A stretch of DNA of 64,000 bases from contig JBBHKE010001154.1 of NCBI GenBank assembly GCA_037447655.1, positions 211,666-275,665 of the forward strand. The letters are read 5' to 3'. Of this stretch, positions 10,557 to 22,200 are shown one piece after another; the stretch's first letter is position 1, and each line of letters starts with the position of its first letter. The notes beneath the pieces are model-generated. The model saw nothing but the letters and a program-made list of their open reading frames with translations, did no database searches and was not told the DNA's origin. The position numbers and the translations under genes are program-made. The DNA is from Zygnema cylindricum (lineage: Eukaryota; Streptophyta; Zygnematophyceae; Zygnematales; Zygnemataceae).

Positions 10557-10626
10557 TAGTGTTGTGTATCGGTAAAAAAAATACCGCGATAACACCGATA
10601 GCGATAGTTATCAGTTATCGAACGGT
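10557..10626 (+). mobile_element. MITE fragment, TAGTGTTGTGTATCGG family
   Basis: TAGTGTTGTGTATCGG starts at 10557 and is followed by GATAACACCGATAGCGATAG-type sequence as in 47268-47736. The far end is not found. Confidence 0.55.
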
Positions 10627-10769
10627 TTGAGATCCCAATACATCAAACAAAGACCAACAAATTCCATACCGGCAGTAACTTAAAAAATATATAGTATGCA
10701 TACGATGTTACTTTATAACATACTCTATTATATTATTGACTATATATAATAAAGTACCTTCCATTGCAC

Positions 10770-11238
10770 CAGTACATTTTTTGTACTGTTATATAAAGTG
10801 GTCGTAAATGTCCGTATTTTTTAAGGTTATTTGAATGATTATTAGGGTTTTATAGTGCATATCCTTAAATTTCGTCAATTTCAATATAACTACCGCACAC
10901 TTTTCATACATGTACTTGCAGTGGTCGTATTTCCCGTATTTGTTAGGGATATTTATTTAGGGTTTGGAGGGTACATTGTCGTACATTTCCGTATATGTCA
11001 ACAGAGTTGCGCTACATTTTTTGTAAATTTACGTGCAGTGTTTGAACATATTCATACTTTTTAGGGTTATAATAAGAGGGGGGTTTGGGGTTTAGGGTAC
11101 ACGACCTTACGTTCATATATATGTTAGTTTTGTTGACAAAGATTTGTCATATTATTAGGTTTGTAGGGTACGATTTCCATATAATTCCGTACATTTATGA
11201 TAAATGTCCGTACTTTCTAATTTTTACTACGGATTTTC
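10770..11238 (+). repeat. Second block of degenerate CGTACATTT / AGGGTT repeats
   Basis: Three to four loose units carry GTCCGTATTTTTTAAGG, TTTAGGGTTTGGAGGGTACA, CCGTACATTT and GGGGTTTAGGGTACA. The A2 retrotransposon interrupts the block at its right edge (target TTTTC, 11234-11238). Confidence 0.5.
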
Positions 11239-12285
11239 TGAAACTCGGAGACCTCCTTAAGTCCTCAGAGTGGACAGCTTCCAAGAAGCCTCTAGGATAA
11301 TCCTGACCCCTTTGTGTTTCAGCAAAAATAACTGCCACCCTGGCAGACAAAAACACTGACCAACTTCACCTTTGTGAAGACAAGACTCCCCTGAGTCGAT
11401 AGCAAAAAGAATCTCTGAATTTGCTCCCCTGAGCAGTAAGTTATGGAGGGTCAAAGTTGACCTTTTGTATAGAAGCTCTCTGGGAGAGAGGATCCTATCT
11501 CCTAATTTTTCTAAGTCCTATCTCTCTCACAGACTCTATCTACTGATGTACGGAACCAATCATAATACAGTTCCGTACGCAAAAGTACAGCTGCCGGTGT
11601 ACTTTATGTACGGACATTGTACGACATGGCCCAAATGTCGACAAATGTCATATCCGGATTCGGTGCCATAATCTCTGGAGATTCCACGATCCAATGTAAT
11701 TTCGCCATGCGTCATCCGATGTGGCGATGGCCACAAACCGCCAAAATATTCTTCCGCGATCTCGGCGCTAATTCCGGCCGTCCGATTAGAATCTAATTTA
11801 ATCGTAGCCGTAATAAATACATGCGCGGTATTCGTTTCACTTACGAAATCAATGCGCGGTATTGATTTCGTGCATGTACCGTATTCCGTACTTATACATT
11901 ACCAGATCTATGAATACCGTACACAGTTACAGTTAAATGATTTAACCTACGTATTAATGTTTAAGTGAAAATCGTACTATATAATACGTAACACTACTGT
12001 TAGACTTAACGGCTAAAGCTACCAACTATTTCTGGTTGTCGGCCGACAGGTACCACGATCAAATCCTGTGGCCGGCATATACCTTTTAGTAAATAATCCC
12101 TTAACTAGTATAAATTTCTCGTAAACCTCAAGATAGCCTAGGTAGTCATGGCTCTAGCTTCCTCTCCAATTTCTCAGTGACTGCGACAAGTTTGAGAGTT
12201 GGAGAGAGAAGTTAGAGGTAGACTGCCTCGGCTTCTTTATTTCTATTCAGACCTAGAAAATACTTTAAAACCATTAGTTTCTACA
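11239..12285 (-). repeat. 3' LTR of A2
   Basis: This is a 1047-bp LTR. On the minus strand it starts TGTAGAAACTAATGG and ends GAGTTTCA. Its U3 half matches the A2 5' LTR. Its U5 half differs from the A2 5' LTR at several diagnostic sites. Confidence 0.93.
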
Positions 12286-12298
12286 CTCCCCTTATTTT

Positions 12299-15200
12299 CT
12301 AGTCAATCTTTAATTTCAGACCACACTTCTCCCTGCAGAAAATTAGCTTAGGGGAAGGCACAGGTTTGGTCATCATATCTGCTACCATCTCACTATCTGT
12401 TCTGTACTCTAAACTAATTATTTTATTTTTTACATTTTCTCTAACAAAGCTGAGTCTGATGTCCATGTGTTTGGCTTTAAAATGATGTTTAGGACTGGCA
12501 GAAATAGCGATTCCTGCGTGATTATCACAAAATATTTTCTGCACACCACTCTTAAGGTGACCAAGCTCACCAAGTAAAGACTTGACCCATATCAATTCTT
12601 TTACAGCAGAGCAAGAGGCCATATACTCAGCCTCCATGGTGGACTGAGCAATAACCTTTTGCTGTTTGCTACTCCAACAGCAAGCCCCATCACCCACATA
12701 TAATACATATCCAGAAGTGTATCTCCTCATCGGAGCATCACCATAACTAGCATCACTCCAAGTAGTGATGTCAGTATTCTCCCCACCCAAATGCAACCAT
12801 AGATCCCTAGTTCCTATCAAGTATCTAAGGACTCTCTTAGCTGCCTCCGAATCCCTCTTAGTGGGAGCATTTTGACTTCTACTCAGCACTCCTACAGCTG
12901 CAGCTAAATTCGGTCGGGTACAATTCATAAAATAGATTAGACTTCCCACTACTTGCCTGTAAGGAATAGTCTGCATGAACTTCTAATCTTCAGGAGATAA
13001 TTCCTGGTCTAAGACTATGACTCCTTTTTCCTCAGTCCCCACACTTCCCTTCTTCAATTCAATTGGAGTTGTACAACTATTAGCTTTATCTATTTGAATT
13101 TTTTCAAGCATGTTCCCTATTGCTTCTTTTTGAGTCAATCTTATAATTTTCCTTTTTCGGTCTCTCTCTACTTGAATTCCCAAAATATATTTTGCTTCTC
13201 CCATATCCTTCATTTCAAATCTCCCCTTAAGATCGGTTTTCACTTTATTAATTTTTTCCATTGATTTACTTAAAACAAGCAAATCATCAACATAAATTGC
13301 AATAAATATAAAACCTTCCTCATCTTCGAAAACATAGATTAAGTGATCTGAGCTGATCCGGATATATCCCAGACCGGTAAGAAACTCATCAAGCTTCATA
13401 TTCCACTGTCGAGGCGCCTGTTTCAAACCATAAAGAGATTTAATCAGCCGGCATACCTTACTCTCTTCTCATTCTTCCACAAACCCTTCGCGTTGTCGCA
13501 TGAAGATCTCCTCTTCCAATTCTCCATGCAAAAAGGTTATTTTGATGTCCATCTGGTGCACTCCCATGTCTTCCGCTGCTGCCAAGCTGAGAAGTATGCG
13601 GACGGAGGGAAATTTGACTACCGGGGCAAAGGTTTCCTCGTAGTGAATTCCCTCCTTTTGTGTAAATCCCTTTGCCACTAGTCGGGCCTTGTAGCGCTCG
13701 ATTGTGTTATCTGGGTTCAGTTTCTATTTGAAAACCCACTTACAACCGATTGGTTTTCAATTATGTGGACAATCCACCAGCTCCCAAGTATCGGCTGCCA
13801 TGATTGAGGCCATCTCTTCATTGATGGCTGTCTTCCACCGATTTCTTTCTGGACAAGTCATCGCCTCTCCATAAGTTTGAGGTTCATCTTGATGAGATAG
13901 TTTAGTTACCTTGTTATTAACCTGTTTTTCTTGCAGTCTTTTGCTACTTCTCCTCCCCCCCTCAAAATCTGAGGCCAGAATAGATGGTTCTCTTGGATTC
14001 TTTCGAACAAACTCGGCTTCTCCCCTATCCCTTGATTCCGAACCAATTTCCACCACGTCTTCTGCTTCGGGTAGAGTTGTCACTGGAGTTTCCACAGCCG
14101 AGTCCTTTTCGGTCTGATTTGTACCTGCAAGAATGTCATCTTCTCTAAAACCTGGATAGTTAGGAAGCTCAAAGTCATGGGAATTTTCTGACTCAAATCT
14201 GATTTTAAATGACTTCATATACTTGAAGGGATCCACAGACTTTCCTTCATCCATAACTACTAGATGCTTTACTAGGATTGTATCTTCCCTTTTTAGATCA
14301 TAAACTCTATATCCTTTAACATCCTCATCATATCCTAATAAGTATCACGGTTTTCCTTTAGGATCTAGCTTCCAATTGGACCGATCAGTATCTAGACTGA
14401 ACACTTGGCTGCCGAAAACCTTTAAGTGAGATATGTCTGGTTTCCAGCCTGTCCATCTCTCATAAGGTGTTTGATCTTTTATAGCTAAAGTAAGAACTCT
14501 ATTCTTGAGGTAATTAGCGCAGTTCATTGCTTCTTCCCAAAACCTTTTTCCTATCTTTTTATCTGACAACATACTTATAGCACTATACTTAGCGTTCTAT
14601 TTATCCTTTCAGCTACCCCATTCTGTTCCAGATTTTCTGGAACTGTCTTTTGGTGTTGGACCCTATCCTCCCTCAGAAAAAATTCAAACTGGTTAGAAGT
14701 ATACTCTCCACCATTGTCACTCTTTACTCTCTTGATTGGAGTTTCATGGAGTTTTTCGCTCCATGCTTTATATTTTCTAAAACAATCCTGAGCTTCGGAC
14801 TTGTTTTACAAAAAATATACCTGGAAATACGGAGACCAATCATCAGTTATAGTCATCATAAATCTCTTCCCCCCCGGTGAGAACACTTTAGCCGGTCCCC
14901 AAATATCAATGTGTACTAGAACTAGAATTTTTTCTCCCTTATAGGTGGCTGTTTTAGGAAAGGGAAATCTGTGTGCTTTACCCTGAGCAAATCCACTATA
15001 ATCACTTATATCATCACTCTCACTGAACTGAATCCCTTCCACCACTCCATCTTTTTCATCTCTCTTAACTTATCTAGATTCACATGCTCAAGCCTATTAT
15101 GCCACATCATAATATAATGAACACCAGTATAATAAAGTTTCTTAATTTCATTAGTTAAAACCAGCCTAAACCTCCCATGGCTACCTTTCTCAGCAATGAA

Positions 15201-16679
15201 ATAGACATCCTCCTCAAAACTAGCAGTAAAGACTCCTTCCCTAGTGCTAGTGAAAAAACCCTTATCACCTAATACAGATGTAGAGATAAGGTTTTTGTTC
15301 AGCTCGGGAATAAACAATACATCGGAGAATGTTAATATGGATGTCTTTCCTTCTACTAACACTTTCAGATCTACCAATCCTACAAGAGTGGTGGTGACTA
15401 TCCTCCCATCCCCGTACTCTATCTCTACGGTGGGAATCTTTCTTATCTTAGTGAACAGGTGCCTATCCTTACACATGTGCATTGAGGCACCTGAATCTAT
15501 AATCCAGCCTGCTTCACCTTTCAATCCACCGTAAGCACATTTCTGCCTTCGTGGAATTTCAACCTCATTTTTCGCCTCCAACTCCTCATCCAAAAGGAGC
15601 TCATCGTCCTCGTCCTCGGATTCCGCCTCAAGTACCTGTGTGACAAGGGCCTTTTTCTTTCCTCTCGCGGTACCACCGGTCTGCCCCTCCTTTAACCGAA
15701 GCTCGGTTAGCTTAGTGCACTCTGCCATATAGTGCACCGGTTTCTTACAAAAATGACATAAACCTTTGGGAGCCCTTGGTTCGAACTCGTCAGCCTGTTT
15801 TTTCTGCTCCCTACCCCCATAGTTTCCGACTGGTTTCCGGGAATCCTTGTTCCTCCAATCGGTCGCTGTTGCCAAGGCTTGTCCACTCTTTCCTCCCCTT
15901 CGGATCTCAATCGTATTCTCTCGAACGAGAATCATCCCTACCACTGAGTTCCATATCCACCTTGAGTCCGACAAGTCCTGCACATGGTTGAATAGGTTCT
16001 CGAACTCATCGGGTGATATGTTCTCGAACTCATCGGGTAACTTCATCAGTAAACAGTTAACCTTTTCTTTTTCACTAAAATCTTTTCCCGCACTCTCTAG
16101 CTCCATAAAGAGTGTAGCAAGCTCATTGCAAAAATCCAACATATTTCCCCCTTTGTATACATACTCCTTAACTTTCTGATCAGCCAAGTGCTGTTGCTGA
16201 ATCGTACCACTTCGCTACATCTCTATGAGAGCCATCCAAAGATCGGATGCCCTTTCTACCTGCAAATGAGGACATGCAAGTCCTTGAGTGAGATGGCGTT
16301 GGATAAAGTGCTTTGCCGCCATATTGTTGAAGTCACAGGTTTCAATATCATTCTCCTCGTTCCTCGAAATAGGTGACATGAATGCCGAACCAGTTGCTAT
16401 TGGTGTGGTCGTCTCCTTCTCCTTTCCTTTGTCCACCACCTCTCCTTCTTTTGTTTCCTCCGTTGAAGGTGGATCTTCTTTCCTGGTGAATCTGCTTCCT
16501 CCAAACCCTGGAGGAATTCCAAGACTTGATGGACGCCTCAGCCGTCCACTCACTATCCCCCAAAACGTTTTTTCGCATAGAGCTCCTATCATCATACTTT
16601 CCCAGTATATGAATCCAGTTCCATTAAAGATTGGTACCCTAGAGGGTGGGCCCATAACCTGAAAATCTGAGACCTCCAT
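12299..16679 (-). pseudogene. Broken gag-pol of A2
   Basis: On the minus strand, gag starts at 16679. An in-frame TAG at 16215-16217 interrupts it after 154 codons, and the frame resumes at once to 15006. Seen in order are the zinc knuckle (CHFCKKPVHYMAEC, with V in place of the usual G), protease (DSGASMH), the integrase leader (MWHNRLEHV), integrase (HIDIWGP retained), RT (YVDDLL) and RNase H (WSDAS, STMEAEY, CDNHAGI). The HHCC finger is damaged, with F where a Cys is expected before AQGKAHR. Further breaks lie near 15.0 kb and at 14.6-14.8, 14.3, 13.7, 13.45 and 12.98 kb. Four of the in-frame stops are identical in copy A3. Not functional as it stands. Confidence 0.9.
16645..16659 (-). other. 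Primer-binding site of A2, half-tRNA-Met(i) type
   Basis: On the minus strand GGTTATGGGCCCACC abuts the 5' LTR. It is fully complementary to GGUGGGCCCAUAACC of the plant initiator tRNA-Met anticodon arm. Confidence 0.85.
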
Positions 16680-17704
16680 AAGTCCTCAGAGTGGACAGCT
16701 TCCAAGAAGCCATTAGGATAATCCTGACCCCTTTGTGTTTCAGCAAAAAACAACTGCCACCCTAGCAGATAAAACTCTGACCACCTGCACCCATGTGAAG
16801 GCAAGACTCTTCGAGTCGATAGCAAAAAGAATCTCTGAATTCTCTCCCCTGAGCAGTAAGTTATGCAGGGTCAAAGTTGACCTTTTGTATAGAAGCTCTC
16901 TGGGAGAGAGGGTCCTATCTTCTAATTTTTCTAAGTCCTATCTCTCTCACAGAATCTATCTACTGATGTACGGAACCAATCATAATACATTTCCGTACGT
17001 AAAAGTACAGCTGCCTATGTACTTTATGTACGAACATTGTACGACATGGCCCAAATGTCGACACATGTCATATCTGGATTCGGTGCCATAATCTCCGGAG
17101 ATTCCACGATCCAATGTAATTTCGCCACGCGTCATCCGATGTGGCGATGGCCACAAACCGCCGAAATCTTCTTCAACGATCTCGGCGCTAATTCCGGCCG
17201 TCTGATTAGAATCTAATTTAATCTTAGCCGTAATAAATACATGCACGGTATTCGTTTCAATTACGAAATCAATGCGCGGTATTGATTTCGTGCATGTACC
17301 ATATTCCGTACTTATACATTACCGGATCTATGAATACCGTACACAATTACAGTTAAATGATTTAACCTACGTATTAATGTTTAAGTGAATATCGTACTAT
17401 ATAATACGTAATACTACTGCTTGACTTAACGGCTAAGGCTACCGGCTATTTCTGGTTGTCATCTGGCAAGTACCAGGATCAAATTCTGTGGCCGACATAT
17501 ACTTTTAGTAAATAATCCTTTAACTAGTATAAATTTCCCGTAAACCTTAGGATAGCTTAGGTAGCCATGGCTCTAGCTTCCTCTCCAATTTCTCAGTGAC
17601 TGCGACAAGTTTGAGAGTTGGAGAGAGAAGTTAGAGGTAGACTGCCTCGGCTTCTTTATTTCTATTCAGACCTAGAAATTACTTTAAAACCATTAGTTTC
17701 TACA
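16660..17704 (-). repeat. 5' LTR of A2
   Basis: This is a 1045-bp LTR. Its U5 half carries variants (CTCGAAGAGTC, CAGATTTTCA, CCTAATGGCTTC) that are absent from its own 3' LTR. The first two also occur in the A3 5' LTR, and the third is nearly the same there (CCTAATCGCTTC). Confidence 0.93.
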
Positions 17705-17875
17705 TTTTCTAGTATTTTGCTTTCAGTACATTGTCGTACGTGTCCCTAAAGAAGTATCTATACGAATTTTGCGAAAAGTATGAAATCGACGAATATTACG
17801 TAATTTTCGTAAAAAATGTCCAAATCCGGATGAATTAGATGAAATTATATGGGCTCTTTTGCCATACATAATTTG
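17705..17875. other. Spacer between A2 and the B4 LTR
   Basis: TACGTAATTTTCG-type sequence resembles 9530-9630 and continues the repeat family that A2 interrupted. Confidence 0.45.
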
Positions 17876-18169
17876 AAAATCAAAAGAAGCCAATCTAGAT
17901 AGTGTCGACTACAAATTTATAAAAACCCAATTGATTGACCCCTTCACAATCAGAACCCCATTACAGCTTCACCCTTGTGAAATAAGACTTTTTGTGTGCT
18001 CAGTTCCAACAGAATGCGCAAAGTTAAAATACGAGTTTTGTACACAATCACCCACTTTGACTTTCCCTTAGAAATGCAACCACCCAGGCCAGCAAATTCT
18101 CTAACCGACTACACTTTTGTGTAGCCTGGACCCCCCTGAGTCCGCAGCAACAAGAATCAGTGAAAATCG

Positions 18170-19216
18170 TGTAGAAATTAAAGGTTTTTAAGTATTTTCT
18201 AAGTTTGAATAGAAATAAAGAAGCCGAGGCAGTCTACCTCTAACTTCTCTCTCCAACTCTCAAACTTGTCGCAGTCACTGAGAAATTGGAGAGGAAGCCA
18301 GAGCCATGGCTACTTAGGCTATCCTGAGGTTTACGAGAAATTTATATTAGTTAGGGGATTAATTACTAAAAGGTATGTGCGGGGGACAGGATTTGATCTT
18401 GGTACCTGCCGGCCGACAGAGAGTAGATAGCCGGTAGCCTTAGCCGTTAAGTCTAGAAGTAGTCTTACGTATTATATAGTACGATAATTATTTAAACATG
18501 TACACGTAGGATAAATCATTTAACTATAACTGTCAACGGGATACATAGATATGGTAGTGTAGAAGTACGAATTGCGGTACGGATAAGAAATCAATACCGC
18601 GCATTGGTTTCGTAAGCGAAAAAAATACCGCGCATGTATTTATTACGGCTACGATCAAATGCGAGTTTAATCGGACGGTCGCAATTAGCGTCGAGATCGC
18701 GGAAGAAGAATTCGGCGGTTTGTGGGCATCGCCACATCGAATGACACATGGCGATGTTACATTGGAGCGCAACATCTCCGAGGATTAAAAGAGCGAATCC
18801 GGACATTCCACGTGTGGACATTTAGGCCATGTCGTACAATGTCCATACATAAAGTACACCGGCAGCTGTACTTTTGCGTACGCAACTGTATTCTGATTGG
18901 TTCCGTACATCAGTAGATAGAGTCTATGAGAGAGATAGGACTTAGAAAAATTAGAAGATAGGACCCTCTCTCCCAGAGAGCTTCTGTACAAAAGGTCAAC
19001 TTTGACCCTCCATAACTTACTGCTCAGGGGAGCAAATTCAGAGATTCTTTTTGCTATCGACTCGAAGAGTCTTGCCTTTACATGGGTGTAGGTGGTCAGA
19101 GTTTTATCTGCCAGGGTGGCAGTTGTTTTTTGCTGAAACACAAAGGGGTCAGGATTATCCTAATCGCTTCTTGGAAGCTGTCCACTCTGAGGACTTATGG
19201 AGGTCTCAGATTTTCA
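18170..19216 (+). repeat. 5' LTR of A3
   Basis: This is a 1047-bp LTR, TG to CA. Its U3 half matches its own 3' LTR (GTCTAGAAGTAGTCTTA). Its U5 half is closest to the A2 5' LTR. The gag ATG (19197) lies in its last 20 bp. Confidence 0.93.
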
Positions 19217-22200
19217 GGTTATGGGCCCACCCTCTAGGGTACCAATCTTTAATGGAACTGGATTCATATACTGGGAAAGTATGATGATAGGAGCTCTATG
19301 CGAAAAAACGTTTTGGGGGATAGTGAGTGGACGGCTGAGGCGTCCATCAAGTCTTGGAATTCCTCCAGGGTTTGGAGGAAGCAGATTCACCAGGAAAGAA
19401 GATCCACCTTCAACGGAGGAAACAAAAGAAGGAGAGGTGGTGGACAAAGGAAAGGAGAAGGAGACGACCACACCAATAGCAACTGGTTCGGCATTCATGT
19501 CACCTATTTCGAGGAACGAGGAGAATGATATTGAAACCTGTGACTTCAACAATATGGCGGCAAAGCACTTTATCCAACGCCATCTCACTCAAGGACTTGC
19601 ATGTCCTCATTTGCAGGTAGAAAGGGCATCCGATCTTTGGATGGCTCTCATAGAGATGTAGCGAAGTGGTACGATTCAGCAACAGCACTTGGCTGATCAG
19701 AAAGTTAAGGAGTATGTATACAAAAGGGGAAATATGTTGGATTTTTGCAATGAGCTTGCTACACTCTTTATGGAGCTAGAGAGTGCGGGAAAAGATTTTA
19801 GTGAAAAAGAAAAGGTTAACTGTTTACTGATAAAGTTACCCGATGAGTTCGAGAACATATCACCCGATGAGTTCGAGAACCTATTCAACCATGTGCAGGA
19901 CTTGTCGGACTCAAGGTGGATATGGAACTCAGTGGTAGGGATGATTTTCGTTCGAGAGAATACGATTGAGATCCGAAGGGGAGGAAAGAGTGGACAAGCC
20001 TTGGCAACAGCGACCGATTGGAGGAACAAGGATTCCCGGAAATCAGTCGGAAACTATGGGGGTAGGGAGCAGAAAAAACAGGCTGACGAGTTCGAACCAA
20101 GGGCTCCCAAAGGTTTATGTCATTTTTGTAAGAAACTGGGGCACTATATGGCAGAGTGCACTAAGCTAACCGAGCTTCGGTTAAAGGAAGGGCAGACCGG
20201 TGGTACCCCGAGAGGAAAGAAAAAGGCCCTTGTCACACAGGTACTTGAGGCGGAATCCGAGGACGAGGACGATGAGCTCCTTTTGGATGAGGAGTTGGAG
20301 GCGAAAAATGAGGTTTAAATTCCACGAAGGCAGAAATGTGCTTACGATGGATTGAAAGGTGAAGCAGGCTGGATTATAGATTCAGGTGCCTCAATGCACA
20401 TGTGTAAGGATAGGCACCTGTTCACTAAGATAAGAAAGATTCCCACCGTAGAGATAGAGTACGGGGATGGGAGGATAGTCACCACTACTCTTGTAGGATT
20501 GGTAGATCTGAAAGTGTTAGTAGAAGGAAAGACATCCATATTAACATTCTCCGATGTATTGTTTATTCCCGAGCTGAACAAAAACCTTATCTCTACATCT
20601 GTATTAGATGATAAGGGTTTTTCACTAGCACTAGGGAAGGAGTCTTTACTGCTAGTTTTGAGGAGGATGTCTATTTCATTGCTGAGAAAGGTAGCCATGG
20701 GATGTTTAGGCTGATCTTAAGTAATGAAACGAAGAAACTTTATTATGCTGGTGTTCATGATATTATGATGTGGCATAAGAGGCTTGGGCATGTGAATCTA
20801 GATAAGTTAAGAGAGATGAAAAAGATGGGAGTGGTGGAAGGGATTCAGTTCAGTGAGAGTGATGATATAAGTGATTATGGTGGTTGTGCTCAAGGTAAAG
20901 CACACAGATTACCCTTTCCTAAAACAGCCACCTATAAGGGAGAAAAACTTTTATATCTAGTACACACAAATATTTGGGGACCGGCTAGATTACCCTCACC
21001 GGGGGGGGAAAAGATTTATGATGACTATAACTGATGATTGGTCTCGGTATTCCCAGGTGTATTTTTTGAAAAACAAGTTAGAAGCTGAGAATTGTTTTAG
21101 ACAATATAAAGCATGGAGCGAAAAACTCCATGAAACTCCAATCAAAAGAGTAAGGAGTGATAATGGTGGAGAGTATACTTCTAACCAGTTTGAGAATTTT
21201 CTGAGGGAAGATGGGGTCCAACACCAAAAGACAGTTCCAGAAAATCTGGAACAGAATGGGGTAGCTGAAAGGTTAAATATAACACTAAGTGATAGTGCTA
21301 AAAGTATGTTGTCAGATAAAAAGATAGGAAAAAGATTTTGGGAAGAAGCAATGAACTGTGCTTATTATCTCAAAAATAGAGTTCTTACTTCAGCTATAAA
21401 AGATCAAACACCTTATGAGAGATGGACAGGCCGGAAACCAGACATATCTCACTTAAAGGTTTTCGGCAGTCAAGTATTCAGTCTAGATACAGATCGGTCT
21501 AATTGGAAGATAGATCCTAAAGGAAAACCGGGATACTTATTAGGATATGATGAAGATGTTAAAGGATATAGAGTTTATGATCTAAAAAGGGAAGATACAA
21601 TCCTAGTAAAGCATCTAGTAGTTATGGATGAAGGAAAGTCTGTGGATCCCTTCAAGTATATGAAGTCATTAAAAATCAGATTTGAGTTAGAAAATTCTGA
21701 TGACTTTGAGCTTCCTAACTATCCAGGTTTTAGAGAAGATGACATTCTTGCAGGTACAAATCAGACTGAAAAGGACTCGGCTATGGAAACTCCAGTGACA
21801 ACTCTACCCGAAGCGGAAGACGTGGTGGAAATTGATTCGGAATCAAAGGATAGGGGAGAAACCGAGTTTGTTCGAAAGAATCCACAAGAACCATCTATTC
21901 TTGCCTCAGATTTAGAAGGGGGAAGGAGAAGTAATTAAAAAATGCAAGAAAAAGAGGTTAATAACAAGGTAACTAAACTATCTCATCAAGATGAACCTCA
22001 AACTTATGGAGAGGCGATGACTTGTCTAGAATGAAATCGGTGGAAGACAGCCATCAATGAAGAGATGGCCTCAATTATGGCAGCCGATACTTGGGAGCTG
22101 GTGGATTGTCCACCTAACCAAAAACCAATCGGTTGTAAGTGGGTTTTCAAATAGAAACTGAACCCGGATAACACAATCGAGCGCTACAAGGCCCGACTAG

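Larger units (their letters stand above)
11239..17704 (-). mobile_element. Full-length family A copia retrotransposon (copy A2)
   Basis: This 6466-bp element lies on the minus strand. It has two LTRs (16660-17704 is 5', 11239-12285 is 3'), a half-tRNA primer site (16645-16659) and a polypurine tract (12286-12297). Perfect TTTTC duplications flank it (11234-11238 and 17705-17709). Domain order is gag, protease, integrase, RT, RNase H, the copia order. The two LTRs differ noticeably, about 1 in 10 over the first 250 bp by eye, so it is not a recent insertion. The coding region is broken by stops and frameshifts. It lies head to head with A3, 465 bp away. Confidence 0.95.

Noticed and set aside
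19659-19691. Programmed readthrough at the gag TAG
   Set aside because: The stop lies mid-gag rather than at a gag-pol border, family B has Tyr there, and many other breaks occur. Inherited damage is simpler.
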